A DNA stretch of 22,476 bases from Chrysochromulina parva (Eukaryota; Haptophyta; Prymnesiales; Chrysochromulinaceae). Below, piece after piece: positions 16,071 through 22,476 of this stretch (its first letter is position 1; each line of letters opens with the position of its first letter). The stretch lies in assembly GCA_002887195.1 (NCBI GenBank), contig PJAB01000658.1, forward strand, positions 1 through 22,476, given 5' to 3'. The translations under genes were made by a program, and so were the position numbers. The notes below the pieces were generated by a model, which searched no databases, was not told the origin of the DNA, and saw nothing but the letters and a program-made list of their open reading frames with translations.

Positions 16071-16627
16071 CAAGGGCTGCAACGCACAGCAGGAGCAGCG
16101 AATGTGTCGGGTTGACGGTGGTTAGTCAGCCAGTCCTACCATAGGGAGTTAGCCGGTGACCTGACGTGTTAAGGTCGCAAGGTGGAATGCTTGTGGGACG
16201 GACGGTAGTGCCGGGAATGATGCTTGATGACGCCTTAAGCGTTATATAAGGAGGCGTGTGAGAGAGGAGAGAGAGAGAGGGAGGGAGCAGTGCATTATCG
16301 TGTGTCGACTGTGTGTAGGACAGTTTGCATTCTGTACCGTAGTACACGCCCATCACTTGGGGAGGTACTGAACGACCTCCGGACCCAGCAGCGGCACCCG
16401 ATTACACATTCACAGCACCCGGCCCAAGAGCCAAGGCCCGCATGTGAGCCTCACCGCTCAACTCTCGCCATGCAACTCCCATAAACATAGCGCAACACGC
16501 CAAAATGGCGTCTGCGATTCGCTGACACCGTCGCAGCCGTCGAGCTGCACCCACACGGATTACTTTGGACCCACAACCCATCAAAAATCCGTCCTGACAC
16601 CCAACGAACATCTTGGGCGGCGCATCA
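16071..16627. other. Convergent intergenic region with TATA-like motif and purine tract
   Basis: This 557-bp stretch lies between the converging CoA-transferase and MORN genes. It holds TTATATAAGG (16242-16251) on the + strand followed by a 28-nt pure-purine run (16260-16287). No ATG-initiated coding frame follows on that strand, and the short frames present have no recognisable product. Confidence 0.5.
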
Positions 16628-17602
16628 TCATGTCTTGTGGCGCCTAAGTGTCTCATCCGTATCCTCCTTCGGGTGATTTGTCACGTCATGTGTGTTGATG
16701 CGTGCCTCGGCTGCCTCCGCGAGGACAGGCTGGTTGTGCCGCCAAGTACCATTATACACCACCTCGCCAGCAGCGTTGGTGAAGATGCCATGCGGCCCGT
16801 GGCGCATGCCATCCGTAAAATGGCCTGCGTACTCCGCACGCAGCTGCGTTGAGTTAGTCGATGCCGCCGCGCCGCCGTGGCTCGCACCACGCGCCCCCGC
16901 CCCTGGCTGCTCAAGTGGCCACACGTATCGGCCGTGGCCATGTTTCCGGTCGTCGCGCCAGCCTCCAATGTACACCGCGCCGTCAGCGTACGAGAGCCGG
17001 CCAACGCCGTCACGCTTGTCGTGCGCCCACGCGCCAAGATATACCGTGCCGTCGGCCAAGTAAGTCTGTGTGCCTTGGCCATGTCGTTCACCCGTGTGAG
17101 GATTGCGCTCTCCAACAAAGCCATTATCTCCAGCGTACGCCTCTCGCCGTTTGGCCGCCGCATGCCTACGCAGATGCTCGTATCTCGTACGGTCGTATGC
17201 CTTGACGTCGCTCGCGGCCGCTCTCTTCACAGCGGCGTCGCTGTCAATGCGCCCCGGGAATTCAGACATCGATTGGAAGTTGCTGGCTGCCGGGTTTGCA
17301 TACTGCGGGTACGCACGCTTGCCCCCGTACACCACCTTTGACCGAGGCACGCCCGGATACAACTTCGGATGCAAGCGCGGGAAGAAAGATCCACGTGCTC
17401 TCGACGCTCTTACGGCCGCCTGTAGAGCCTCATCGGCCTGCTCGACGATGCTCATCACGTTGCTTGAAGTTGCGTGTGCCTTACTCGATGTCCCCTTGTT
17501 ATTCTGCCGCATAGCTCCTTGCCCAGGCAGCTGTGCTGGTGCAAGCGGCGGCGGCTGGAGCGCGGTGCAATTTCTGCTGCGACTCGTGCTGCTGCGGCAC
17601 AT
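16628..17602 (-). CDS. MORN-repeat protein
   Basis: A predicted protein of 324 residues from the ATG at 17602, or 294 from an ATG at 17512; the choice is uncertain. Residues about 170-225 and 255-290 carry MORN repeats on the Y.G.W..G..HG.G.. pattern: TYLADGTVYLGAWAHDKRDG, RLSYADGAVYIGGWRDDRKHG, then HGRYVWP, and after a Gly/Ala-rich insert EYAGHFTDGMRHGPHG and VVYNGTWRHN. MORN repeats make elongated beta structures that often bind membranes, lipids or cytoskeletal partners; many such algal proteins belong to flagella or the cell cortex. The N-terminal half is basic, with no recognised domain. The start is only 57 bp downstream of the stop codon of the next gene on the same strand, unusually close for independent units. 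Confidence 0.8.
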   Translation of the reverse strand: MCRSSTSRSRNCTALQPPPLAPAQLPGQGAMRQNNKGTSSKAHATSSNVMSIVEQADEALQAAVRASRARGSFFPRLHPKLYPGVPRSKVVYGGKRAYPQYANPAASNFQSMSEFPGRIDSDAAVKRAAASDVKAYDRTRYEHLRRHAAAKRREAYAGDNGFVGERNPHTGERHGQGTQTYLADGTVYLGAWAHDKRDGVGRLSYADGAVYIGGWRDDRKHGHGRYVWPLEQPGAGARGASHGGAAASTNSTQLRAEYAGHFTDGMRHGPHGIFTNAAGEVVYNGTWRHNQPVLAEAAEARINTHDVTNHPKEDTDETLRRHKT

Positions 17603-17658
17603 GAGGTCAGCGTGCACGAATCGCAGCACGCGCTCTCGTTCACCCGCGAGCTGGTACG

Positions 17659-18657
17659 TCAAGTGACTGCGATCCCACCCGCCCACAGACCTGCAGTGCA
17701 CACAGCAAGCATTCCTGCATTCAGCATGCTATACAGAGTGCGTGAGGGCATGCTTTGAGCCAACGCGACAGACATCTTCCACAGGGCTGTGTCCCAGTTT
17801 TGCCACGGGCCGAGCGCGGGGCCAACAGCGGGCAATGTATTGTTGGGCAGCACGTTGGCGATCGCGAGCCCGCGCATGTCCTGCAGGTACATAGCGATCC
17901 ACACGTCGTCGTGCAATCTAAAGTGGCCGTTGACGCGGCACGCAAGCGAGTAGAAGTGGAGCATCGCCGTGTGCCGCACACTCGCCATCTCGCTCGCACG
18001 TCCAGACTGCTCCACGTCCAGACTCACGATCGTCTTGGTGGCTTCTGCCGCCACGCCAGGAGCCACCAAGTCGATCTTACCCTTCCACCCGGCCACGATG
18101 TCTGTCAACGTTCGCGCCAGCACGTGGCGCGCATCGAACGCGAGGATGTCGGCGCCCTGGCCGACGCGCAGCGGCGTCTGCGGTAGGTCGTACGTATAGA
18201 AAGAGAAGGCAGCCGATGGGTCGCGAAGTATGGCTGCCTCGAGCAGCGCGAGCGCACTGGGCTGGTAGAACCTATCGTCATCGCAAATGACGGCAAATGC
18301 TTGTCGCCCCAAAGGCTGGCTCGCAAGCAGCGTGGCGAGCTGGCCGACGGCGCAGAGGATTTTGGAGCCTGGGCCGTAGTCCGCCTCGCACTCCGTCACC
18401 GAGAGAAGCGGGTGCGGCTGGATGCGCGATGCATCCACAGTTTCGTTCGGAAACCGATGATAGAATCGCGGCAGCGAGAGCAAGATCTTGTCCGGTGGGC
18501 GAGTCTGCTGAACGAGCGATCGGACGACGCGGTCGATGAGATGCACGCGCCGCGGGATGGTGGTGAGCGTCATATAGAGTAAGGGCCCCCGCGTGCCAGC
18601 CGGGCACACGGCAGAGTTTGTGCAGATTTGTGCGCTGGCGAAGCCCAGCAGCATCAT
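17659..18657 (-). CDS. Glycosyltransferase-like secretory protein (GT2-like)
   Basis: At least 332 residues. Motifs match a family of putative glycosyltransferases: TLTTIPRR (30-37), SLVQQTRPPDKILLSLPRFY (47-66), DYGPGSK (93-99), the acidic ICDDDRFY (124-131) that serves as a DxD-type metal and nucleotide-sugar site, and HDDVWIAMYL (249-258), a likely catalytic acidic motif. A C-terminal hydrophobic stretch (about 305-330) may be a membrane anchor. Donor and acceptor are unknown. The first ATG leaves only about ten hydrophobic residues (MMLLGFASAQ). The codons just upstream would extend this to a better signal sequence (GRIIFLAMMLLGFASA), yet that frame has no ATG before a stop at 18739-18741. 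A short upstream exon may therefore carry the true start. Confidence 0.75.
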   Translation of the reverse strand: MMLLGFASAQICTNSAVCPAGTRGPLLYMTLTTIPRRVHLIDRVVRSLVQQTRPPDKILLSLPRFYHRFPNETVDASRIQPHPLLSVTECEADYGPGSKILCAVGQLATLLASQPLGRQAFAVICDDDRFYQPSALALLEAAILRDPSAAFSFYTYDLPQTPLRVGQGADILAFDARHVLARTLTDIVAGWKGKIDLVAPGVAAEATKTIVSLDVEQSGRASEMASVRHTAMLHFYSLACRVNGHFRLHDDVWIAMYLQDMRGLAIANVLPNNTLPAVGPALGPWQNWDTALWKMSVALAQSMPSRTLYSMLNAGMLAVCTAGLWAGGIAVT

Positions 18658-19321
18658 GGCGAGGAAGATGATGCGGCCAGGCCGCGCCCCTCGCTCGCGG
18701 ATTGATTCGTGGTTCAACGCGGTCGAGTCACGGTGAACTTATGAGGCGAACCAAGTTTCGTCTGTGTCAGGTTACGTCAAATGCGTTGAATGAGATCGTC
18801 TGTTTGCATGCATTCATATTCTGCCGAAACTTGAGCCGCATGGGCCGGCGCTTCCAAGCCGTGGTACGAAATGTTCGACCCCGAAATCGACCCGATCATG
18901 CCCGATAAAGCCGGTGGGCGAGGCTCCCGGGCTGCGATATTTGCTCATAAGAGCACGTGTGACGTGTCGACAAAGTGCATCGACAAAGATACATGTCATG
19001 TAAAGGGGCCAAACGCGTCGTCTTGGGCACATAATCACAGTTGTGGTGACTGTGAAAGCTGCGGAATTCCAGTGCCTGCATGAGTCTTGTCATTAAGTTG
19101 AAGAGCTACAATGTACCAAGGATGTTAAGTATACTTCTGTAATCAGGTTTAAGGTGTTAAGTAGGCTCCAATGCATACGCAAGCACGTCGACCAAAGTTC
19201 GAACACTTTGACGAAACAACCGTAACGGTAGGTAAACGCACCTTGATGTCGGACCTGGCGCTCTATGCGGTCGTGCGTCAACTCGTGCGTCCTGTCCGAG
19301 GAGGTCCATTGAAACGTGTCA
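18658..19321. promoter_or_regulatory. Bidirectional region between glycosyltransferase-like and sulfatase genes
   Basis: This 664-bp gap between divergent genes is visibly more AT-rich than its surroundings. Apart from a 70-codon cysteine-rich ORF (18871-19083) I see no gene and no clear repeat. The missing first exon of the glycosyltransferase-like gene might lie here. Confidence 0.45.
18871..19083 (+). CDS. Possible small cysteine-rich ORF
   Basis: A 70-codon ATG-to-TGA frame with A at -3. The second half has six cysteines and three histidines (HKSTCDVSTKC, DTCHVKG, HNHSCGDCESCG), reminiscent of a small zinc-binding module. There is no signal peptide and I recognise no homologue. Its base composition is closer to the intergenic background than to neighbouring genes, so a chance ORF is quite possible. 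Confidence 0.22.
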   Translation: MFDPEIDPIMPDKAGGRGSRAAIFAHKSTCDVSTKCIDKDTCHVKGPNASSWAHNHSCGDCESCGIPVPA

Positions 19322-20896
19322 ATGATGACAAAGCCCTACACGCTTGCACTCCTGGTAGCCACGCACGGTGTGACCGCCCGCAAGCCGAGCTTCATCTGGT
19401 TCAACCCCGACGAGATGCGCGCCGAGTCCGCCTACGGCGAGGTGCCGATGCCCAACCTCGACCGGCTCACTGCGGGCGGCGTGCGCTTCACCCAGTGTCA
19501 TACGTCCCACACGACGTGCAGCCAGTCGAGGGCGAGCTTCATGACGGGCTGGCCGACGCACGTCAACGGGCACCGCTCGCTGTGGTCGCTTGTGCGCGAC
19601 TCCGAGCCTAACGTCTTCCGCTATTTGCACGACGACGGCTACGACGTCTACTGGTGGGGCAAGAACGACAACCTCGAGGACACGGCCATGATGCACTCAA
19701 CGATGCACCGCGAGGCGGGCAATGGCGGCGACCACAACGGCACGAAACTATTTGCGTTCGGCGATCCGCGCTACTACTCCTTCCTCTACCCGCCGCTCGA
19801 CGCGTCGCACGCCAACAAGACGCAGGACTGGTACAACGTGAACGAGGCGATCGAGTTCCTCAAGAAGCGCACGCCATCGTCGCCGCCGTTTATGATCTTC
19901 CTTCCGCTGCTGCTGCCGCACCCGCCGTACTCATGCCCCGAGCCTTGGCACTCGATGGTGGACCCGGCTACCGTCCAGATGCACCGACCCATCTCGACCG
20001 CGGCCGATGCCAAGCCCGACTTCCACGGCTATCTGCGCCAGTTCACGCACCAGGACCAGCTGAACGCCAGCGAGGCGGAGCTGCTGTACCGGCAGGTGCG
20101 CGCCACGTACCTCGGGTGCACCGCATACTCGGACTCTCTTCTCGGCCTCCTCCTCGACGCGCTCGACGCCACCGGCCTAGCCAACGAGACGGCCGTGATG
20201 CACTTTGCTGACCACGGCGATTACGCAGGCGACTGGGGCCTCGTTGAGAAGTGGCCGTCCGGTGTGGAGGATGTGCTGACGCGCGTGCCTCTGGTTGTGC
20301 GCGCACCGTTTGTGCCTTCGGCCGTGCATGGGGTGGAGGTCGGCGACGTGGTACAGCTCTTCGACATCGTCGCGACCACGCTCGAGCTCGCGTCCATCAA
20401 GCCGGAGCACGTGCACTTCTCGCGCTCTCTCATGCCATACATGAGCGCGAGTGCGAGGCCCGCTGGGTTCACGCCGCGCGCGTTCGTGTACACCGAGGGC
20501 GGTTACGCGACCAACGAGCCGCGTGACCACGAGGGCTGGGACGGGCTGCCGGACGAGAAGGACGACTATTATTACAAGGAGTTACTCGAGCAGGATCTGC
20601 CGATCTCCGTGTGCCGCGCCGTCTCGGTGCGCAACCTCACCGCCAAGCTCGTGTTTCGGAGCGATCCGAAGGCACCAGACCACTACTCCGAGCTGTACGA
20701 TCTCGTGGCCGACCCGTTCGAGCTGTCCAACAAGTACGCCGACCCCGCCTACGCGCCGCTCCGGGCGGAGCTCAAGGAGGAGATGCTGCGATGGCTCGTG
20801 CAGACCTCGGACATCACGCCCTGGTCCGTCTGCGATCGCAACTCGGGCAAGTGCGACAAGACGCCCTTCCGCCGCCGCCGCCGCCGCCGCCAGTGA
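19322..20896 (+). CDS. Type I sulfatase, secretory
   Basis: A formylglycine-dependent sulfatase of 524 residues in the alkaline-phosphatase superfamily, hydrolysing sulfate esters. The start gives MMTKPYTLALLVATHGVTA, a plausible signal peptide. FNPDEMRAES (27-36) is the first metal-site segment. The activation motif is CSQSRASFMTG (66-76): C66 is the residue converted to formylglycine and R70 is conserved, but Gln replaces the proline of the textbook C-x-P-S-R. I recall C-x-Q-S-R in a sulfatase subgroup, so I do not read it as a loss. FADHGDYAGDWGLVEKWP (295-312) supplies the second metal-site residues (D297, H298). The enzyme class fits remodelling of sulfated algal polysaccharides. The C-terminus ends in a run of Arg encoded by a CCG/CGC trinucleotide tract (20870-20892). 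Confidence 0.92.
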   Translation: MMTKPYTLALLVATHGVTARKPSFIWFNPDEMRAESAYGEVPMPNLDRLTAGGVRFTQCHTSHTTCSQSRASFMTGWPTHVNGHRSLWSLVRDSEPNVFRYLHDDGYDVYWWGKNDNLEDTAMMHSTMHREAGNGGDHNGTKLFAFGDPRYYSFLYPPLDASHANKTQDWYNVNEAIEFLKKRTPSSPPFMIFLPLLLPHPPYSCPEPWHSMVDPATVQMHRPISTAADAKPDFHGYLRQFTHQDQLNASEAELLYRQVRATYLGCTAYSDSLLGLLLDALDATGLANETAVMHFADHGDYAGDWGLVEKWPSGVEDVLTRVPLVVRAPFVPSAVHGVEVGDVVQLFDIVATTLELASIKPEHVHFSRSLMPYMSASARPAGFTPRAFVYTEGGYATNEPRDHEGWDGLPDEKDDYYYKELLEQDLPISVCRAVSVRNLTAKLVFRSDPKAPDHYSELYDLVADPFELSNKYADPAYAPLRAELKEEMLRWLVQTSDITPWSVCDRNSGKCDKTPFRRRRRRRQ

Positions 20897-21425
20897 AGGG
20901 CCGCAGCGACCGGGCGCACCTTTCCAGATGTTACCGGCGACCTTATGACGAAATCCTTGCAGGTGGCGACGTCGAAACAAAGGAACACTGCTGAATTCTA
21001 CCCGCGTAAACCCGCGTATCAGCGCCCGTGTCAAGTCAAGTCACTAAATAAACTACAGACAACCTAAAGGATTCGCTCTCGCGGGCTAGAATTGATGATT
21101 TGACTTGGCACACGTTCATGCACACGTTGTGCCTGGATGTGGATCTTAATTACGTTACAAGCATCTCCGGATCTCGAGAACACAAACCACACGAGTCTAA
21201 TTGCGTCGGGGCCCTGGGTGTGAGTGTATGTGTGGTTTCGAGATTGCGGCGGAACCTAAACACTGTTCCGCGATTCGGCGGAGAGGTGAGCCCAGGGAAG
21301 AGCGCGTCCGTCGAGGCTGAGAAGTTTTGAGATTTTTTGGTACAGTACAGTACGAACATAAACATGGACCGCGTCGAAATCGTTCCCTGTATGGGTGCTG
21401 TGCCTCCAAGGGGTGCTGTGCCTCC
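20897..21425. other. Intergenic region between sulfatase and ADP-ribosyltransferase-like genes
   Basis: This 529-bp stretch holds the sulfatase 3' region, including AATAAA at 21047-21052, and the probable promoter and leader of the next gene, with a T-run and ACAGTACAGTACG at about 21333-21353. The 18-bp repeat array of the next gene begins at 21390, before its first in-frame ATG. No other gene is supported. Confidence 0.55.
21047..21052 (+). terminator. Candidate polyadenylation signal of the sulfatase gene
   Basis: A canonical AATAAA lies 151 nt after the sulfatase stop codon in a locally AT-rich stretch. Whether this lineage uses AATAAA is not shown by the sequence. Confidence 0.35.
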
Positions 21426-21479
21426 ATGGGGTGCTGTGCCTCCATGGGGTGCTGTGCCTCCATGGGGTGCTGTGCCTCT
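21390..21479 (+). repeat. 18-bp tandem repeat encoding MGCCAS
   Basis: Five units of ATGGGGTGCTGTGCCTCC type lie at 21390-21407, 21408-21425, 21426-21443, 21444-21461 and 21462-21479. In the frame of the downstream gene the last three begin with ATG and encode MGCCAS. The second has AAG in place of ATG, and the first is altered at its 5' end, so its ATG is out of frame. Confidence 0.93.
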
Positions 21480-22476
21480 CGAGAGGAGCAGCCCGAGCCG
21501 CCGGATCCGGAGCCTAACCCTGACCCGAATCCGAACCAAAACCCTAACCCGAACCCTCCAGCTCCAGCGCCAGCTCCAGCGGCTCCAGCTCCAGCGGCTC
21601 CAGCTCCGGCTCCGGCTCCGGCGGCTGACGATCCCATCGTGAAACAATTGATAGGGAGCGGCGGCTCTGGCGGTGAACCGATGGACCCGAAGACTTTCAA
21701 TGACATCGTGGAAGGAATTCCTGGGCTTAAACGAATTGTGGCGGGCATGAGTGAGGACGATCGCAAAAAGTTCGAAGATTACATCCAGAGCCTAAAGGAA
21801 CGCCAGACATCGATGACAGGCTTCAACCTTTGTCCGCACCACGATGAAATTTTGCGAGGCAAGCCACGACCGAAGGAGAAGCCCGCCAAAGCAGCGAGCC
21901 GCTCCCAGATGCATGGCGAGCTGCTGCGCCATCCGTTAATGAATCAGTCGGTTCTGGATGAGATGGACAGATGGACGGCGCAGGTGAAGCCGAGCGACCG
22001 CGAGACGAAGGATATGCTCTTTGCGCTTCACGCCTACACGCGGGACGAGATCTACCGCGAGTTCAACCGCGACCACCGCGAGCTTCGGCCTGAGCCTTGG
22101 GCTGCTGTCTCGAACACGATGCGCTGTGCCGTGGAAAACGCGCGCTCGCCAGATGCCGGCGCGACTCTCTACCGCGGCGACAGTCGCGACGAGTACACCC
22201 TCCGGAAGGGTCAGCTGGACTGCTTTTCTCAGTACACGAGCGCGACCCCCAACCGAAGAGTCGCGGAAAGTTTCGCAAAGGGCAAGTGGATCTTTGAGAT
22301 CACGGGCGTCCCGCATACCCACTGCGCGACAATCGAGCACGTGTCCTATTTCCCTGATGAGGACGAGGTTCTAATTGCGCCCGGGTCCACCTTTTGCGTG
22401 GAGAGTGTCGACGAGTCAACCACTCCGAAGGTCGTGCGTTTGCGCTTTGGCGAGGATGGCAAGCAGGCCGACTGCG
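21426..22476 (+). CDS. ADP-ribosyltransferase-like protein with tandem acylation signals (3' partial)
   Basis: The frame is open from an in-frame stop at 21318 to the right edge; from the first in-frame ATG it gives 350 residues without a stop. Residues 1-18 are MGCCAS three times, each an N-myristoylation-type Met-Gly followed by a palmitoylatable Cys-Cys, which suggests membrane anchoring. Residues about 20-80 are a Pro-Asn then Pro-Ala linker. Residues about 85-200 are helical and charged. Residues about 230-345 match the R-S-E core of arginine-type mono-ADP-ribosyltransferases: R250 in TLYRGDS, the CFSQYTSAT segment with S272, and E312-D-E314 in FPDEDEVLIAPGSTF, the E-x-E motif. Such enzymes move ADP-ribose from NAD+ to protein side chains. 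The target is unknown. An ATG at 21364 with a better context lies in another frame. Confidence 0.75.
   Translation, partial: MGCCASMGCCASMGCCASREEQPEPPDPEPNPDPNPNQNPNPNPPAPAPAPAAPAPAAPAPAPAPAADDPIVKQLIGSGGSGGEPMDPKTFNDIVEGIPGLKRIVAGMSEDDRKKFEDYIQSLKERQTSMTGFNLCPHHDEILRGKPRPKEKPAKAASRSQMHGELLRHPLMNQSVLDEMDRWTAQVKPSDRETKDMLFALHAYTRDEIYREFNRDHRELRPEPWAAVSNTMRCAVENARSPDAGATLYRGDSRDEYTLRKGQLDCFSQYTSATPNRRVAESFAKGKWIFEITGVPHTHCATIEHVSYFPDEDEVLIAPGSTFCVESVDESTTPKVVRLRFGEDGKQADC
21513..21554 (+). repeat. Hexanucleotide CCNAAC repeats encoding Pro-Asn
   Basis: Seven successive hexamers (CCTAAC, CCTGAC, CCGAAT, CCGAAC, CAAAAC, CCTAAC, CCGAAC) encode a Pro-Asn/Asp linker. The CCTAAC form is a permutation of the CCCTAA telomere repeat, probably a coincidence of codon use. 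It is followed by GCTCCA/GCGGCTCCA repeats to about 21620 that encode Ala-Pro. Confidence 0.7.

Noticed and set aside
21150..21766. Minus-strand frames of 165-189 codons opposite the ADP-ribosyltransferase-like gene
   Set aside because: Their Gly/Ala and Arg/Ser repeats are the antisense of the Pro-Ala/Pro-Asn linker and the 18-bp repeat; the plus strand carries recognisable domain motifs.

Overview
The window looks like nuclear DNA from a GC-rich unicellular alga. A haptophyte is my best guess, with a pelagophyte or another alga carrying a red-type plastid as alternatives. The evidence is eukaryotic gene content (SET/MYND methyltransferase, F-box-like, MORN, RAP-domain and lumenal glycosyltransferase proteins), mitochondrial-type presequences, a possible bipartite plastid leader, one clear spliceosomal intron, single-gene transcription units on both strands, and a less GC-rich intergenic background with minisatellites. 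This assignment is an inference; no rRNA, tRNA or organelle marker is present.

Layout from left to right: a SMYD-type lysine methyltransferase (+, 159-2024); a convergent HET-domain-like protein (-, 4528-2441); an intergenic stretch with a 33-bp minisatellite; a mitochondrial-type aspartate aminotransferase (-, 6778-5492); a Methyltransf_16-type methyltransferase (-, 7891-6944) head-to-head with a second one (+, 8374-9309), with a long hairpin between them; a RAP-domain protein with about eight 37-residue repeats (+, 9774-11579); an F-box-like protein (-, 12926-11991); a DUF1295 membrane protein (+, 13255-14211); a succinyl-CoA:3-ketoacid CoA-transferase with one 98-bp intron (+, 14371-16070); a MORN-repeat protein (-, 17602-16628); a glycosyltransferase-like protein (-, 18657-17659); a sulfatase (+, 19322-20896); and, running off the right end, an ADP-ribosyltransferase-like gene (+, from 21426) whose N-terminus repeats MGCCAS three times.

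The genes do not form one pathway. Aspartate aminotransferase, the CoA-transferase and the RAP protein share a likely mitochondrial address. The sulfatase and the glycosyltransferase-like protein are divergent neighbours that both look secretory. The two methyltransferases may share a promoter region. The most unusual items are the apparently dual-acylated ADP-ribosyltransferase, the HET-like protein behind a coiled coil, the inverted repeat between the two methyltransferases, and short sequence elements shared only by the flanks of the HET-like and F-box-like genes.

Many reading frames extend upstream of the first ATG through GTG or TTG. I took the first plausible ATG as the start and say where this is doubtful.
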